From CAVDRM01 sp963626285 (GTDB taxonomy: Bacteria; Bacillota; Clostridia; Christensenellales; Aristaeellaceae): a DNA stretch of 64,000 bases. The notes under the pieces were generated by a model. It did no database searches. It was not told where the DNA came from and saw only the letters and a list, made by a program, of their open reading frames with translations. Shown in pieces: positions 50,419 to 58,680 of this stretch. The translations under genes and the position numbers were made by a program. The stretch covers positions 10,033 to 74,032 of the forward strand of contig CAVFWQ010000002.1 of assembly GCA_963626285.1 (NCBI GenBank). The letters are read 5' to 3'. Position 1 is the stretch's first letter; each line of letters starts with the position of its first letter.

Positions 50419-50660
50419 ACGATAATTGCTTACCGCGGTACCACCTCTATTGTCGGCAGAGCCGGCCACTCCGGGTACGGCAGCGGACGCTGCGATACCT
50501 TTGCGCTGTGACGGGCGCGCCCGGCGCAGCCTACTAAGGTGCTTGACCCGTTCGGTGCGCGACTCGCGGGATGTATTCACGCTGTCCCTCTGACACTGCC
50601 TCGCACCGAACGGCAGCTCTCTTCACGCAGAAAAGCACAGGCTACTTGTTCCCGGTCAAC
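50388..50660 (-). promoter_or_regulatory. T-box riboswitch, specifier UAC (Tyr)
   Basis: Read on the minus strand. Stem I base GACCGGGA (50657-50650) pairs with TCCCG-CGA-GTC (571-561 region), with a 3-base bulge as in the T-box K-turn. The specifier loop has AAGTAG (AGTA S-turn) on one side and GTGAATACA on the other, placing TAC at 50575-50573 followed by A. AGAGAGC and GGTGCGAGGC are the distal bulge and loop. The T-box AGGTGGTACCGCGG (50446-50433) has bulge TGGT, so U would pair with discriminator A, as expected for tRNA-Tyr. A terminator follows. Uncharged tRNA-Tyr should switch the operon on. Confidence 0.93.
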
Positions 50661-50738
50661 GTCTTTCTTATTTTTCGAGAGTATCCCGTGAAGGATAAAT
50701 ACGGACGGACAAATGCATCCTTCATGGGCTGCCTTATT

Positions 50739-50766
50739 ATCATACCCCTTTTTTGCGTTCCGTCAA
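50739..50766 (-). promoter_or_regulatory. Promoter of the T-box operon
   Basis: TTGACG (50766-50761), 16-base spacer, TATGAT (50744-50739). The leader is about 370 bases. A 5' hairpin TGAAGGAT/ATCCTTCA precedes stem I. Confidence 0.65.
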
Positions 50767-50823
50767 GTGCTTTTTCGGTATGATTTTTAACCATCCGCAC
50801 GGAGAAAGCAAGAGATCCGCTCG

Positions 50824-50852
50824 TTGTCTTTCCCGCCCTCGTGTGCTATAAT
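50824..50852 (+). promoter_or_regulatory. Promoter for the TRIC-like gene
   Basis: TTGTCT (50824-50829), 17-base spacer, TATAAT (50847-50852) with TGC extension. Confidence 0.8.
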
Positions 50853-50888
50853 ACGGAGCAATATCGTGAGAGAACGGAGGGACGGCGC

Positions 50889-51533
50889 ATGGGCCTGTTT
50901 TTGCTGATACTGGAAATCGTGGGGACGGTGTCGTTTGCCGTGTCCGGCGCGCTGACGGGGCTGAAAAAGGACATGGACATTTTCGGCATTTCCATTCTGG
51001 GGCTGACCACGGCCGTCGGCGGGGGCATCATCCGCGATTTGTTGCTGGGCATCACCCCGCCCATGACCTTCCGAAACCCCGTCTATGCCATTGCCGCCAT
51101 ATTGACCTCCATCATCGTATTCCTGCCGCCCATCCGACGGGTGCTTCTGTCCAACAGCCGCTTAAACAGCCTGCTCCTTCGGGTGACGGATTCTCTGGGG
51201 CTGGCGGTGTTCACGGTCAACGGCATTCAGGTGGCGTTCAACATGGAGCAGAACTATGATCTGTTCCTGCTGGTCTTTCTGGGCACGGTGACGGGCGTCG
51301 GCGGCGGCGTGATGCGCGACGTCATGGCGGGCGATAAGCCGTTTATTTTCGTCAAGCAGGTCTATGCCTGCGCCGCCATCGTCGGGGCGCTGCTCTGCGC
51401 GCTGCTGTGGAAGCCCTTCGGCTCGACCTGCGCCATGCTGTCGGGGCTGGCCGCCATTTTCATCATCCGTCTGCTGTCCGCGCACTACCGCTGGAGCCTG
51501 CCGAAGGCGCAGATAGACCATTCCGATGAATAG
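50889..51533 (+). CDS. TRIC-type cation channel family protein (UPF0126)
   Basis: 214 residues with seven hydrophobic helices. The duplicated motifs GGGIIRDLLLG (first half) and GGGVMRDVMAG (second half) are the hallmark of the UPF0126/YicG family, now known as prokaryotic homologues of trimeric intracellular cation channels (potassium-permeable). The ATG at 50889 follows GGAGGG by seven bases. The two halves have the same topology as an inverted repeat. Single-gene unit with its own promoter and terminator. Confidence 0.92.
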   Translation: MGLFLLILEIVGTVSFAVSGALTGLKKDMDIFGISILGLTTAVGGGIIRDLLLGITPPMTFRNPVYAIAAILTSIIVFLPPIRRVLLSNSRLNSLLLRVTDSLGLAVFTVNGIQVAFNMEQNYDLFLLVFLGTVTGVGGGVMRDVMAGDKPFIFVKQVYACAAIVGALLCALLWKPFGSTCAMLSGLAAIFIIRLLSAHYRWSLPKAQIDHSDE

Positions 51534-51591
51534 AAAGCGCCTGTCCGCTGCGTGGATGGGCGGGCATGGCGTCCGAATAAAATCATGACCC

Positions 51592-51619
51592 AAAGAGGCG
51601 GAAAAACGCCTCTTTTTTT
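51592..51619 (+). terminator. Rho-independent terminator
   Basis: AAAGAGGCG (51592-51600)/CGCCTCTTT (51607-51615), then T-rich to 51619. Confidence 0.92.
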
Positions 51620-51661
51620 GATAAAATCATGTGTTTTTTGCCGATTTTCGCCGTTTCAGCC

Positions 51662-51690
51662 TTTACAGAAAAGGGCGGTTGTGGTATACT
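51662..51690 (+). promoter_or_regulatory. Promoter of the glycolytic operon
   Basis: TTTACA (51662-51667), 17-base spacer, TATACT (51685-51690), 71 bases before the cggR start. A CggR operator was not identified by eye. Confidence 0.7.
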
Positions 51691-51760
51691 TTCGCATAGG
51701 GCGCAAATTGACCCGCCGGGGCAAAGCGCGTCCTGAAGGACTGGAAGGAGTGTGCTGCGC

Positions 51761-52807
51761 GTGTACGCAGAGGAGCTGCTGGCACTGTTCAAGCGCATCG
51801 CTCCGGAGCAGCTGAACGAAATCGGCCGCAGGGCGCTGGTGCTGACGGGCATCGAAAATATGCAGCCTGTCGGACGGCGGGCGCTGTCGGCGCGGCTGCA
51901 TCTGTCCGAGCGCGAGGTGCGGGCGGTGGCGACATCGCTGAAGGACCAGGGTCTGCTGCATCTGGACGCGGCGGGCATGCAGCTCACGGAGCAGGCGCGG
52001 GACGTGCTGTCCGGCGCACGCGATCTGAGCCGCGCCATGTTCGGCCTGAGCGAGCTGGAGCGCGCCCTTTCCGAGCATCTTCACGTCAGGCACGTCATCG
52101 TGGTGTCCGGCGATGCGGACAGGGAGCATCAGGTGCTGCGGGACGTCGGGCGCGCGGCGGCGCACAGGATAAAGCAGGTGCTGCAAAGCGGCATGACGCT
52201 GGCCGTCGGCGGCGGCAGCACCATGCTGGAGGTGGCGCACGGCATGACCTCCAGCGTCCCCCTCAACATCATGGTCGTTCCCGCGCGCGGCGGCATGGGC
52301 TCGTCCGTGGAGACGCAGGCCAGCGTGGTCGCCGCGGAGCTGGCAAGGCATGTCGGCGGCCATTATCGGGTGATGCACCTGCCGGACAGCGTGGACGAGG
52401 CGACATTACGCGAAATGTGCAAGCAGAAGGAGCTGCGCGAGACCATCGAGCTGCTTCAGCGGGCGGACGTCGTGGCGCACGGCATCGGCAGGGTCGACCA
52501 GATGGCCAGACAGCGCGGGCTGTCGCAGTTTGAATGCGACAGGCTGCTTAAGAAGGGCGCTGCAGGGGAAGCCTTCGGCGACTTTTTTGACGGCGAGGGG
52601 CGCACGGTGATGCAGATGAGCACCGTCAGCGCGGAGCTGACGCGGCTCCAGAAAAATCCCGTCATGCTGGCCGTGGCCGCCGGCACCAAAAAGGCAGCCG
52701 CCATCATCGCCTGCATCCGGCACGAGGAAAGCTACGATTCCCTCATCACGGACGAGGGCGCGGCCAACGAGATACTGAAGCTGCTGGAGGCCGAACATAA
52801 GGGCTGA
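51761..52807 (+). CDS. cggR: Central glycolytic genes regulator CggR (SorC family)
   Basis: 348 residues from GTG 51761 (AAGGAG ten bases upstream; a GTG at 51752 is too close). The N-terminal winged-helix part (about 20-70: RRALSARLHLSEREVRAVATSLKDQGLL) is followed by a SorC-type sugar-phosphate domain with VGGGSTMLEVAHGM and VPARGGMGSSVETQASVVAAELA. In Bacillus CggR represses gapA-pgk-tpiA-pgm-eno and is released by fructose 1,6-bisphosphate. Here it sits directly upstream of pgk-tpiA-gpmI with no gap gene, so it probably autoregulates this operon. Confidence 0.92.
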   Translation: MYAEELLALFKRIAPEQLNEIGRRALVLTGIENMQPVGRRALSARLHLSEREVRAVATSLKDQGLLHLDAAGMQLTEQARDVLSGARDLSRAMFGLSELERALSEHLHVRHVIVVSGDADREHQVLRDVGRAAAHRIKQVLQSGMTLAVGGGSTMLEVAHGMTSSVPLNIMVVPARGGMGSSVETQASVVAAELARHVGGHYRVMHLPDSVDEATLREMCKQKELRETIELLQRADVVAHGIGRVDQMARQRGLSQFECDRLLKKGAAGEAFGDFFDGEGRTVMQMSTVSAELTRLQKNPVMLAVAAGTKKAAAIIACIRHEESYDSLITDEGAANEILKLLEAEHKG

Positions 52808-52887
52808 TTGTACGAGCCGCTCGGCTCTGCAATATACATTTTATGCGTTCCGATCCCATCAATGATTTTTAAAGGAGTGGCTGACAA

Positions 52888-54072
52888 ATGAACAAGAAGA
52901 CCATCGAAGATGTCAACGTAACCTGCAAGCGCGTTCTTGTGCGCGTGGACTTCAACGTTCCCATGGACGGCAGCAAAATCACTGACGAAAACCGCATCCT
53001 CGGCGCTCTGCCCACCATCAACTATCTGGTGAAGAACGGCGCAAAGGTCATCCTGTGCAGCCACATGGGCCGCCCGAAGGGTGAATTCAACATGAAGTAT
53101 TCGCTTGCGCCCGTGGCGAAGCGCCTGTCCGAGCTGCTGGGGCAGGAAGTGAAGATGGCCAAGGACGTCGTGGGCGAGGACGCCAAGGCGCTGGCCGCTT
53201 CCCTGAAGGACGGCGAGGTCATGCTGCTGGAGAACCTCCGCTTCCACAAGGAAGAGGAAAAGAACGACCCCGAATTTGCAAAAGAGCTGGCTTCCATGGC
53301 TGAATTGTACGTCAACGACGCGTTCGGCACGGCGCACCGCGCTCATGCCTCCACCGAGGGCGTGACCCACTATCTGCCCGCCGTCTGCGGCTACCTGATC
53401 GAAAAAGAGCTTCGCATCATGGGCGACGCGCTGGAAAACCCGCAGCGTCCGTTCCTTGCCATTCTGGGCGGCGCGAAGGTCTCCGACAAGATCGGCGTCA
53501 TCAATAACCTGCTGGACAAGGTGGATGTGCTGATCATCGGCGGCGGTATGGCGTACACCTTCCAGAAGGCGATGGGCGGCCACATCGGCAACAGCCTGTG
53601 CGAGGACGACAAGCTGGATTTGGCGAAGGAGCTGCTCGCCCGCGCCGCCTACAAGGGCAAGCGCATCGTGCTGCCCGTGGACAACGAGGCCGGCAATGCC
53701 TTCAAGAACGACTGCCTGCACATCACCGTGCATTCTCAGGAAATCCCGGACGGCTTTGAGGGCATGGACATCGGTCCCGTGACCCGCGAAATGTTCGTCA
53801 ACGAAATCAAGCGCGCTCACACCATCATCTGGAACGGGCCGATGGGCGTGTTTGAATTCCCGACCTTTGCCGCCGGCACCCGCGCCGTCGCAGAGGCCGT
53901 TGCCAACAACCCCGGCATCACCATCATCGGCGGCGGCGACAGTGCGGCGGCCGTGCAGACCTTGGGCTATGCCGACAAGGTGACCCATGTGTCCACCGGC
54001 GGCGGCGCGTCCCTCGAATTCCTGGAGGGCAAGGAGCTGCCCGGCGTTGCGGCGCTGAACGATAAGGAATAA
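52888..54072 (+). CDS. pgk: Phosphoglycerate kinase
   Basis: 394 residues. It transfers the acyl phosphate of 1,3-bisphosphoglycerate to ADP. RVDFNVPM near residue 21, substrate-binding SHMGRPKGE, LLENLRFHKEE, GGAKVSDKIGV and the nucleotide loop GGGDSAAAV near the end are all typical. AAGGAG lies ten bases before the ATG. Codon use is strongly biased, as expected for a highly expressed gene. Eighty bases after cggR; tpiA follows after 75. Confidence 0.98.
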   Translation: MNKKTIEDVNVTCKRVLVRVDFNVPMDGSKITDENRILGALPTINYLVKNGAKVILCSHMGRPKGEFNMKYSLAPVAKRLSELLGQEVKMAKDVVGEDAKALAASLKDGEVMLLENLRFHKEEEKNDPEFAKELASMAELYVNDAFGTAHRAHASTEGVTHYLPAVCGYLIEKELRIMGDALENPQRPFLAILGGAKVSDKIGVINNLLDKVDVLIIGGGMAYTFQKAMGGHIGNSLCEDDKLDLAKELLARAAYKGKRIVLPVDNEAGNAFKNDCLHITVHSQEIPDGFEGMDIGPVTREMFVNEIKRAHTIIWNGPMGVFEFPTFAAGTRAVAEAVANNPGITIIGGGDSAAAVQTLGYADKVTHVSTGGGASLEFLEGKELPGVAALNDKE

Positions 54073-54147
54073 CAGCTTTAAGTCAAGGCGCATGGGCGGC
54101 ACTGAAGGGTGTCGCCCGTGTATGCATGAAAAAAAGGAGGCATTCTT

Positions 54148-54903
54148 ATGCGCACGCCCATTATCGCCGGCAACTGGAAGATGAATAAAACGCCGAAGGC
54201 TGCCAAGGCTCTGATCGAGGAATTAAAGCCGCTGGTCAAGGATACCAAGACCACCGTTGTCGTCTGTGTCCCCGCCGTGGATATCGCGCCCGTCGCGCAG
54301 GCGGCCCGCGGCAGCGGCATCAAGGTCGGCGCTCAGAACGTGCATTTCAAGGAATGCGGCGCGTATACGGGCGAATTGTCCGCCGAAATGCTCAAGGAAG
54401 CGGGCGCTTCCTACGTCATCATCGGCCACTCCGAGCGCCGTCAGTATTTCGGCGAGACGGACGAGACCGTGAACCTCCGCGTGAAGGCGGCGGTCGCGGG
54501 CGGCCTCATCCCGATCATCTGCGTGGGCGAAAACAAGGCGCAGCGCGAGGCGAATTACACCAACGCGCTGGTGGAATACCAGACCCTTATCGCTTTGGAG
54601 GGCCTGACCAACGCGCAGATCAGGAAGGTCGTCATCGCCTACGAGCCCGTCTGGGCCATCGGTACGGGGCTGACCGCGACGGACGAGCAGGCGAACGAGA
54701 CCATCGGCGTCATCCGCAAGGCCGTCGCCCGCAAGTACGGCAAGGGCGTGGCCAATGCCGTGCGCATTCAGTACGGCGGCAGCATGAACCCCAAGAACGT
54801 CAAGGGGCTCATGGCGCAGGAGGAAATCGACGGCGGTCTCATCGGCGGCGCGTCCTTAAAGGCCGAGGACTTCAGCAAGGTCGTCAATTTTGACAAGGAG
54901 TAA
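54148..54903 (+). CDS. tpiA: Triose-phosphate isomerase
   Basis: 251 residues, normal length. It interconverts dihydroxyacetone phosphate and glyceraldehyde 3-phosphate. GNWKMNKT carries the N/K pair; the catalytic His is in VIIGHSERRQYFGET; the catalytic Glu is in AYEPVWAIGTG; and YGGSMNPKN and GGASL form the phosphate clamp. AAGGAGG precedes the ATG by seven bases. Between pgk and gpmI in the same operon. Confidence 0.98.
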   Translation: MRTPIIAGNWKMNKTPKAAKALIEELKPLVKDTKTTVVVCVPAVDIAPVAQAARGSGIKVGAQNVHFKECGAYTGELSAEMLKEAGASYVIIGHSERRQYFGETDETVNLRVKAAVAGGLIPIICVGENKAQREANYTNALVEYQTLIALEGLTNAQIRKVVIAYEPVWAIGTGLTATDEQANETIGVIRKAVARKYGKGVANAVRIQYGGSMNPKNVKGLMAQEEIDGGLIGGASLKAEDFSKVVNFDKE

Positions 54904-54911
54904 AAAAACAT

Positions 54912-56453
54912 ATGTCTCAAATCACTGCTCTGATCATCATGGATGGCTTCGGTATCAACAGGGAAATCAGAGGCAACGCCATTAAGGCGCAGGGCACGCC
55001 CAATCTGGACAGGCTGACGGCGCGCTTCCCGCATACGCAGCTTGGCGCAAGCGGCATGGACGTGGGTCTGCCGGACGGACAGATGGGCAACAGCGAGGTC
55101 GGCCACCTGAACATCGGCGCGGGGCGCATCGTGTATCAGGAGCTGACCCGCATCACCAAGGACATTCAGGACGGCGAATTTTTCCAAAAGAAGCCGCTCA
55201 TGGACGCGATGGACAAGGTGAAGGAAAACGGCGGCTCCCTCCATCTGATGGGTCTTCTGTCGGACGGCGGCGTCCACAGCCACATTACGCATCTGTATGC
55301 GTTGGTCGAAATGGCGAAAATGCGCGGCCTTCAAAAGGTCTATGTGCATTGTATGCTGGACGGCCGCGACGTGCCGCCGACCAGCGGCAGGATGTACGTG
55401 CAGCAGCTCGAGGACAAGCTCAAAGAAATCGGCGTGGGCGAAATCGCCAGCATCCAGGGGCGCTATTTCGGCATGGACCGCGATAACATCTGGGAGCGCG
55501 TGGAGCTGGGCTACAACGCCATCGCCCTGGGAGAGGGCGTGGAGGAGACCGACCCCGTGCAGGCGGTCGAGAACAGCTATCAAAGCAACGTCACGGACGA
55601 GTTCATGAAGCCCACCGTCATCATGAAGGCCGGCAGACCCGTGACGACCGTGCAGCCGGGCGACAGCATCGTCTTCTTCAACTTCCGCCCCGACCGTGCG
55701 CGCCAGCTCACCCGCACCTTCATCATGCCGGATTTCAAGGGCTTTGTGCGCAAGCGCGGCTTTATCCCCGTCAATTTCGTCTCCATGACCCAGTATGACG
55801 AGACCTTCACCGGCCTTTCCGTGGTCAATCCCCCCGAAACGCTGACGAACACGCTGGGCGAATACCTCTCCAAGCTGGGAAAGACGCAGCTTCGCATCGC
55901 GGAAACGCAGAAGTACGCCCACGTCACCTTCTTCTTCAACGGCGGCGTGGAAGCGCCCGACCCGAACGAGGACCGCGTGCTGATCGAGTCCAGTAAGGTC
56001 GCCACCTTCGACATGAAGCCCGAAATGAGCGCCCCCGAAGTGACCGCCAAGGCCAGGGAGCTCATCGACAGCGGCAGGTATGACGTGATGATCCTGAACT
56101 TCGCCAACTGCGACATGGTCGGTCATACGGGCGTGATGGCAGCGGCGGAAAAGGCCGTGGAAGAGGTGGACAGGGACGTCGGCATTCTGGTGGACGAGAT
56201 CTTGAAGCTCGGCGGCCGCGCCTTCGTGACGGCCGACCACGGCAACGCCGACCAGATGATCGACTACAAGACCGGCGAGCCCTTCACCGCGCACACCACC
56301 AACCCCGTGCCCTTCATCGCCTGCGATGAGGCGCTGGTCGGAAAGACCTTGCGCAGCGGCGGCCGCCTGGCGGACATCGCCCCCACCATGCTCGATGCGA
56401 TGGCGCTGCCCGTTCCGGCGGAAATGACCGGCAGGAGCCTGATCATTCGGTAA
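54912..56453 (+). CDS. gpmI: 2,3-bisphosphoglycerate-independent phosphoglycerate mutase
   Basis: 513 residues. Alkaline-phosphatase-type enzyme that moves phosphate between C3 and C2 of glycerate with two Mn ions. The phosphoserine loop is MGNSEVGHLNIGAGR; metal ligands include D in IIMDGFG, and VTADHGNADQM plus the His in GEPFTAHTTNPVPF near the C-terminus. The Shine-Dalgarno AAGGAG overlaps the tpiA stop codon. Completes pgk-tpiA-gpmI; eno is not in this window. Confidence 0.97.
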   Translation: MSQITALIIMDGFGINREIRGNAIKAQGTPNLDRLTARFPHTQLGASGMDVGLPDGQMGNSEVGHLNIGAGRIVYQELTRITKDIQDGEFFQKKPLMDAMDKVKENGGSLHLMGLLSDGGVHSHITHLYALVEMAKMRGLQKVYVHCMLDGRDVPPTSGRMYVQQLEDKLKEIGVGEIASIQGRYFGMDRDNIWERVELGYNAIALGEGVEETDPVQAVENSYQSNVTDEFMKPTVIMKAGRPVTTVQPGDSIVFFNFRPDRARQLTRTFIMPDFKGFVRKRGFIPVNFVSMTQYDETFTGLSVVNPPETLTNTLGEYLSKLGKTQLRIAETQKYAHVTFFFNGGVEAPDPNEDRVLIESSKVATFDMKPEMSAPEVTAKARELIDSGRYDVMILNFANCDMVGHTGVMAAAEKAVEEVDRDVGILVDEILKLGGRAFVTADHGNADQMIDYKTGEPFTAHTTNPVPFIACDEALVGKTLRSGGRLADIAPTMLDAMALPVPAEMTGRSLIIR

Positions 56454-56517
56454 ACAATCGTATGATCGCAGCGGGGCGGCGCGCCGTCCTGCTGCATTTC
56501 GTTAAAGGAGCCTTCCC

Positions 56518-57165
56518 TTGATCGTATCGTACTGCAAAAAGTGCAAACTGGAGAGCGCGGGCAAGGTCTGCCCGTCCTGCGGGAAGAAGGCCGCAGCCGC
56601 GTCCGTTCGGGACGTCTGGCGCACGGTGCGCGTGCCCGCGGCGGACGGCGCGGCGTGGCGCAGCCTCATCGGCGCGCTGCTGCTGTGCACCGTGCTGCTG
56701 GGGCTGCTCGTGCTGGGCGCGGAGCGGCTGATGAACACGGCGGCGCACTTTCGGCAGGTGTACGGCTCGCTGCTGACCATGGTGCTGCTGGTGCCGCTTA
56801 TCGGCCTTTTGCTCGGCGCGGCGGCGCTGCTTTTGCAGGGGCGCGAGGAGATACGCTATTCCCTGGACACGACGGGCGCGCACACGCAGACGTGGCACCG
56901 CTTTTCGCATATCCGCTCGTGGGCGCGCCTGCAGGGGACGAGCAGTGCGGACGCGGTGGAGGCCGCAGACGGCACGCGCTTTGTCCTGTCCGACGAGCGC
57001 CACATCCTCTGGCAGGACGTGAACGAGATCAGGTATTCCCCCGCCTCCGGCACCATCCGCCTGTACCACACGCCGCATTTGGCGCCGCTGACCCTGCGCA
57101 TCCCGCCGGACGAATACGAAACGGCGGAGCTGATCGTCAAGAAATACGCAAAGCTGAAAGATTGA
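56518..57165 (+). CDS. Zinc-ribbon membrane protein with PH-like tail
   Basis: 215 residues from a TTG at 56518 with AAAGGAG seven bases upstream. Residues 6-21 hold CKKCKLESAGKVCPSC, a short zinc ribbon; two membrane helices follow (about 48-68 and 83-106); the C-terminal 105 residues (GREEIRYSLDTTGAH ... IRYSPASGTIRLYH) look like a membrane-associated PH-like (bPH) domain. Function unknown. It is 65 bases after gpmI and could be read through from it. The terminator at 57171 follows. Confidence 0.7.
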   Translation: MIVSYCKKCKLESAGKVCPSCGKKAAAASVRDVWRTVRVPAADGAAWRSLIGALLLCTVLLGLLVLGAERLMNTAAHFRQVYGSLLTMVLLVPLIGLLLGAAALLLQGREEIRYSLDTTGAHTQTWHRFSHIRSWARLQGTSSADAVEAADGTRFVLSDERHILWQDVNEIRYSPASGTIRLYHTPHLAPLTLRIPPDEYETAELIVKKYAKLKD

Positions 57166-57199
57166 AAAAAGACGGGACTGTTTTCAGCCCCGCCTTTTT
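57163..57199. terminator. Bidirectional terminator
   Basis: Hairpin 57171-57194 (GACGGGACTG/CAGCCCCGCC, fully paired with G-U on the minus strand) flanked by A6 and T5. Confidence 0.75.
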
Positions 57200-57223
57200 C
57201 ATTACATATATACTAGGAAACAA

Positions 57224-57808
57224 TTACACTGTTTGATAATATAATCCATCCTTTGTGCAATACCAGAGCAGCAGCCCGTGCCGAAAATAGGGAATGCGCG
57301 TCTGCAGATCCCATTCGGGGTACAGCTTTTTGACGATGAGCGTATCGCCCGTCAGAAAGGCGACAAAGGAAATGTAATGCTCGCGCCGCATCTCGTGCGC
57401 GGACGACACGAACCACTCGTTTTCGATCGCCTCAACGCTCAGCTTTTCGTCCCCCTCGGCCTTTTTCGGCGCGATGGGCTTGAGCTTCTTGCCGCAGCAG
57501 GTCACATCGGCCTCCTCGGTGGTAAAGAGCAGGTTGCCGCAGTCCCCGCACACATAAAACTTGAGCTTTTTCAGGTTGCCGTTGCTGCGGGCGTTCTTGT
57601 CGATGCCGCCGTTCAGCAGCGATCGCACGTCCGTTTGCAGCGCCGTGGCCAGCGCGGGCAGCAGGGAAATGTCCGGCGCGCCGCAGCCGCGCTCCCACTT
57701 GGACACCGCCTTGTCGGATACGCCGATTTTCTCCGCCAGCGCCGCCTGCGTCAGGTCCTGCTTCTGCCGCAGTGTGCGGATAAGCTCGCCGGTCTTGATC
57801 TGATCCAT
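57224..57808 (-). CDS. XRE-type regulator fused to a desulfoferrodoxin-like domain
   Basis: 194 residues from ATG 57808, with GGAGGTGA eight bases upstream. Residues 4-66 are a classical HTH_3 domain (LRQKQDLTQAALAEKIGVSD, KAVSKWERG). Residues 84-112 (YVCGDCGN ... CCGKKLKP) hold C87, C90, C104 and C105, the Fe(Cys)4 layout of desulforedoxin. Residues 134-192 resemble the superoxide-reductase domain: H138 and H144 keep the spacing of two iron ligands and C184 matches the axial Cys, but the first His is lost and the C-x-x-H motif reads CTKD. Likely a redox- or iron-responsive regulator rather than an active reductase (inference). Confidence 0.82.
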   Translation of the reverse strand: MDQIKTGELIRTLRQKQDLTQAALAEKIGVSDKAVSKWERGCGAPDISLLPALATALQTDVRSLLNGGIDKNARSNGNLKKLKFYVCGDCGNLLFTTEEADVTCCGKKLKPIAPKKAEGDEKLSVEAIENEWFVSSAHEMRREHYISFVAFLTGDTLIVKKLYPEWDLQTRIPYFRHGLLLWYCTKDGLYYQTV

Positions 57809-57828
57809 CCCGATCACCTCCGCCCCCT

Positions 57829-57857
57829 ATGATAGGCGAAAACGGGAATTTTTGCAA
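57829..57857 (-). promoter_or_regulatory. Promoter for the XRE-desulfoferrodoxin regulator
   Basis: TTGCAA (57857-57852), 17-base spacer, TATCAT (57834-57829). The 5' UTR would be only about 15 bases. Confidence 0.7.
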
Positions 57858-58680
57858 TCAACGCTCCGTAGAGCCGGTTTTTTGCGTCTGATAACAGAAC
57901 TCGGTCTGTTTTCGCCGTGTAATACGCGTAGTCAAAAGGTTACATTGTAATTACTGGCCGTGCAACCGCTTGCATTGCTTTGAAATCCTTTTGAAACAGA
58001 ACCGTAATGATTGTAAAAACCGCTTTTGGCATCACAAACCGTATAAATTCGGCATAAAGCTTCGGACAAAAATCTGCGTTTTGCGGAAAATCGGAAAAGG
58101 CGGTGCAGACCGCCATGCGGGAAATCCTTCGCAAAAAGGCGGGACTTCGCCGGAAAACCGCACGAAACCGCAGCTTTTCCGCCGTTTCCGATGGAAATCA
58201 CGGCATTTTTTGAAAGAATATCCGCCGATCGTTCGGCAAACATATGTTCCGTTTATACCCTTTTTCGCCGTGCGCCGGGCGGGAAAAAGCCCTTTTGTGA
58301 CGCATCCGAACCGAAAAAATATGCATTTTCCGCATAAATTTTCTTTGTAAACTTATTTTGAATGCGCTCTGGTTACGCTTTGGTTACGCACGGTGACAGA
58401 CGGCGACGTTTTGTAACCGATTTTTGGCGTTATGACCTTTTCGGTTAAAAGATTCTAATCGTGTAATTCGTATGTAACTGCACGGGACGCCTCTCGCCCC
58501 ATGCCGAAAGGCGCATCGCCCTATATATTGTGCAATATAAGGCTATATAACGCTTTTTCGGAACGATATAAGCGTTTTTCGGAGCGGGGGGGGTACTGCC
58601 CGCCCTGTCTTTTTCTGTTTTGCGGGCGACCGAAAAAAAGTTGCCGTTTTTTGAAAAAAACTTTTGAAAAACCTCGAAAT
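57858..58680. other. Long AT-richer intergenic region with repeats
   Basis: About 820 bases with lower GC than the flanks and no convincing gene; short open frames on both strands have atypical composition and no ribosome binding site. It holds several GTAAC/GTTAC motifs (57939, 58372, 58383, 58413, 58473), including GGTTACGC twice with an 11-bp period (58371-58389), the palindrome GTAATTAC (57947-57954), and a tandem 21-bp repeat (58545-58586). Probably a regulatory region for the surface-protein gene downstream; a non-coding RNA cannot be excluded. Confidence 0.5.
58545..58586. repeat. Tandem 21-bp direct repeat, two copies
   Basis: 58545-58565 and 58566-58586 are adjacent copies of ATATAA(CGC/GCG)TTTTTCGGA(A/G)CG, matching at 17 of 21 positions. 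The period is two helical turns, as for cooperative operators. Confidence 0.75.

Noticed and set aside
50359..50580. N-terminal extension of the acyl-CoA ligase
   Set aside because: The frame is open but covers the T-box and terminator; the ATG at 50358 has a good Shine-Dalgarno and the family N-terminus.
57970..58350. Possible small genes on either strand in the long intergenic region
   Set aside because: No ribosome binding site, atypical composition, no recognisable motif; overlapping frames on both strands look equally poor.
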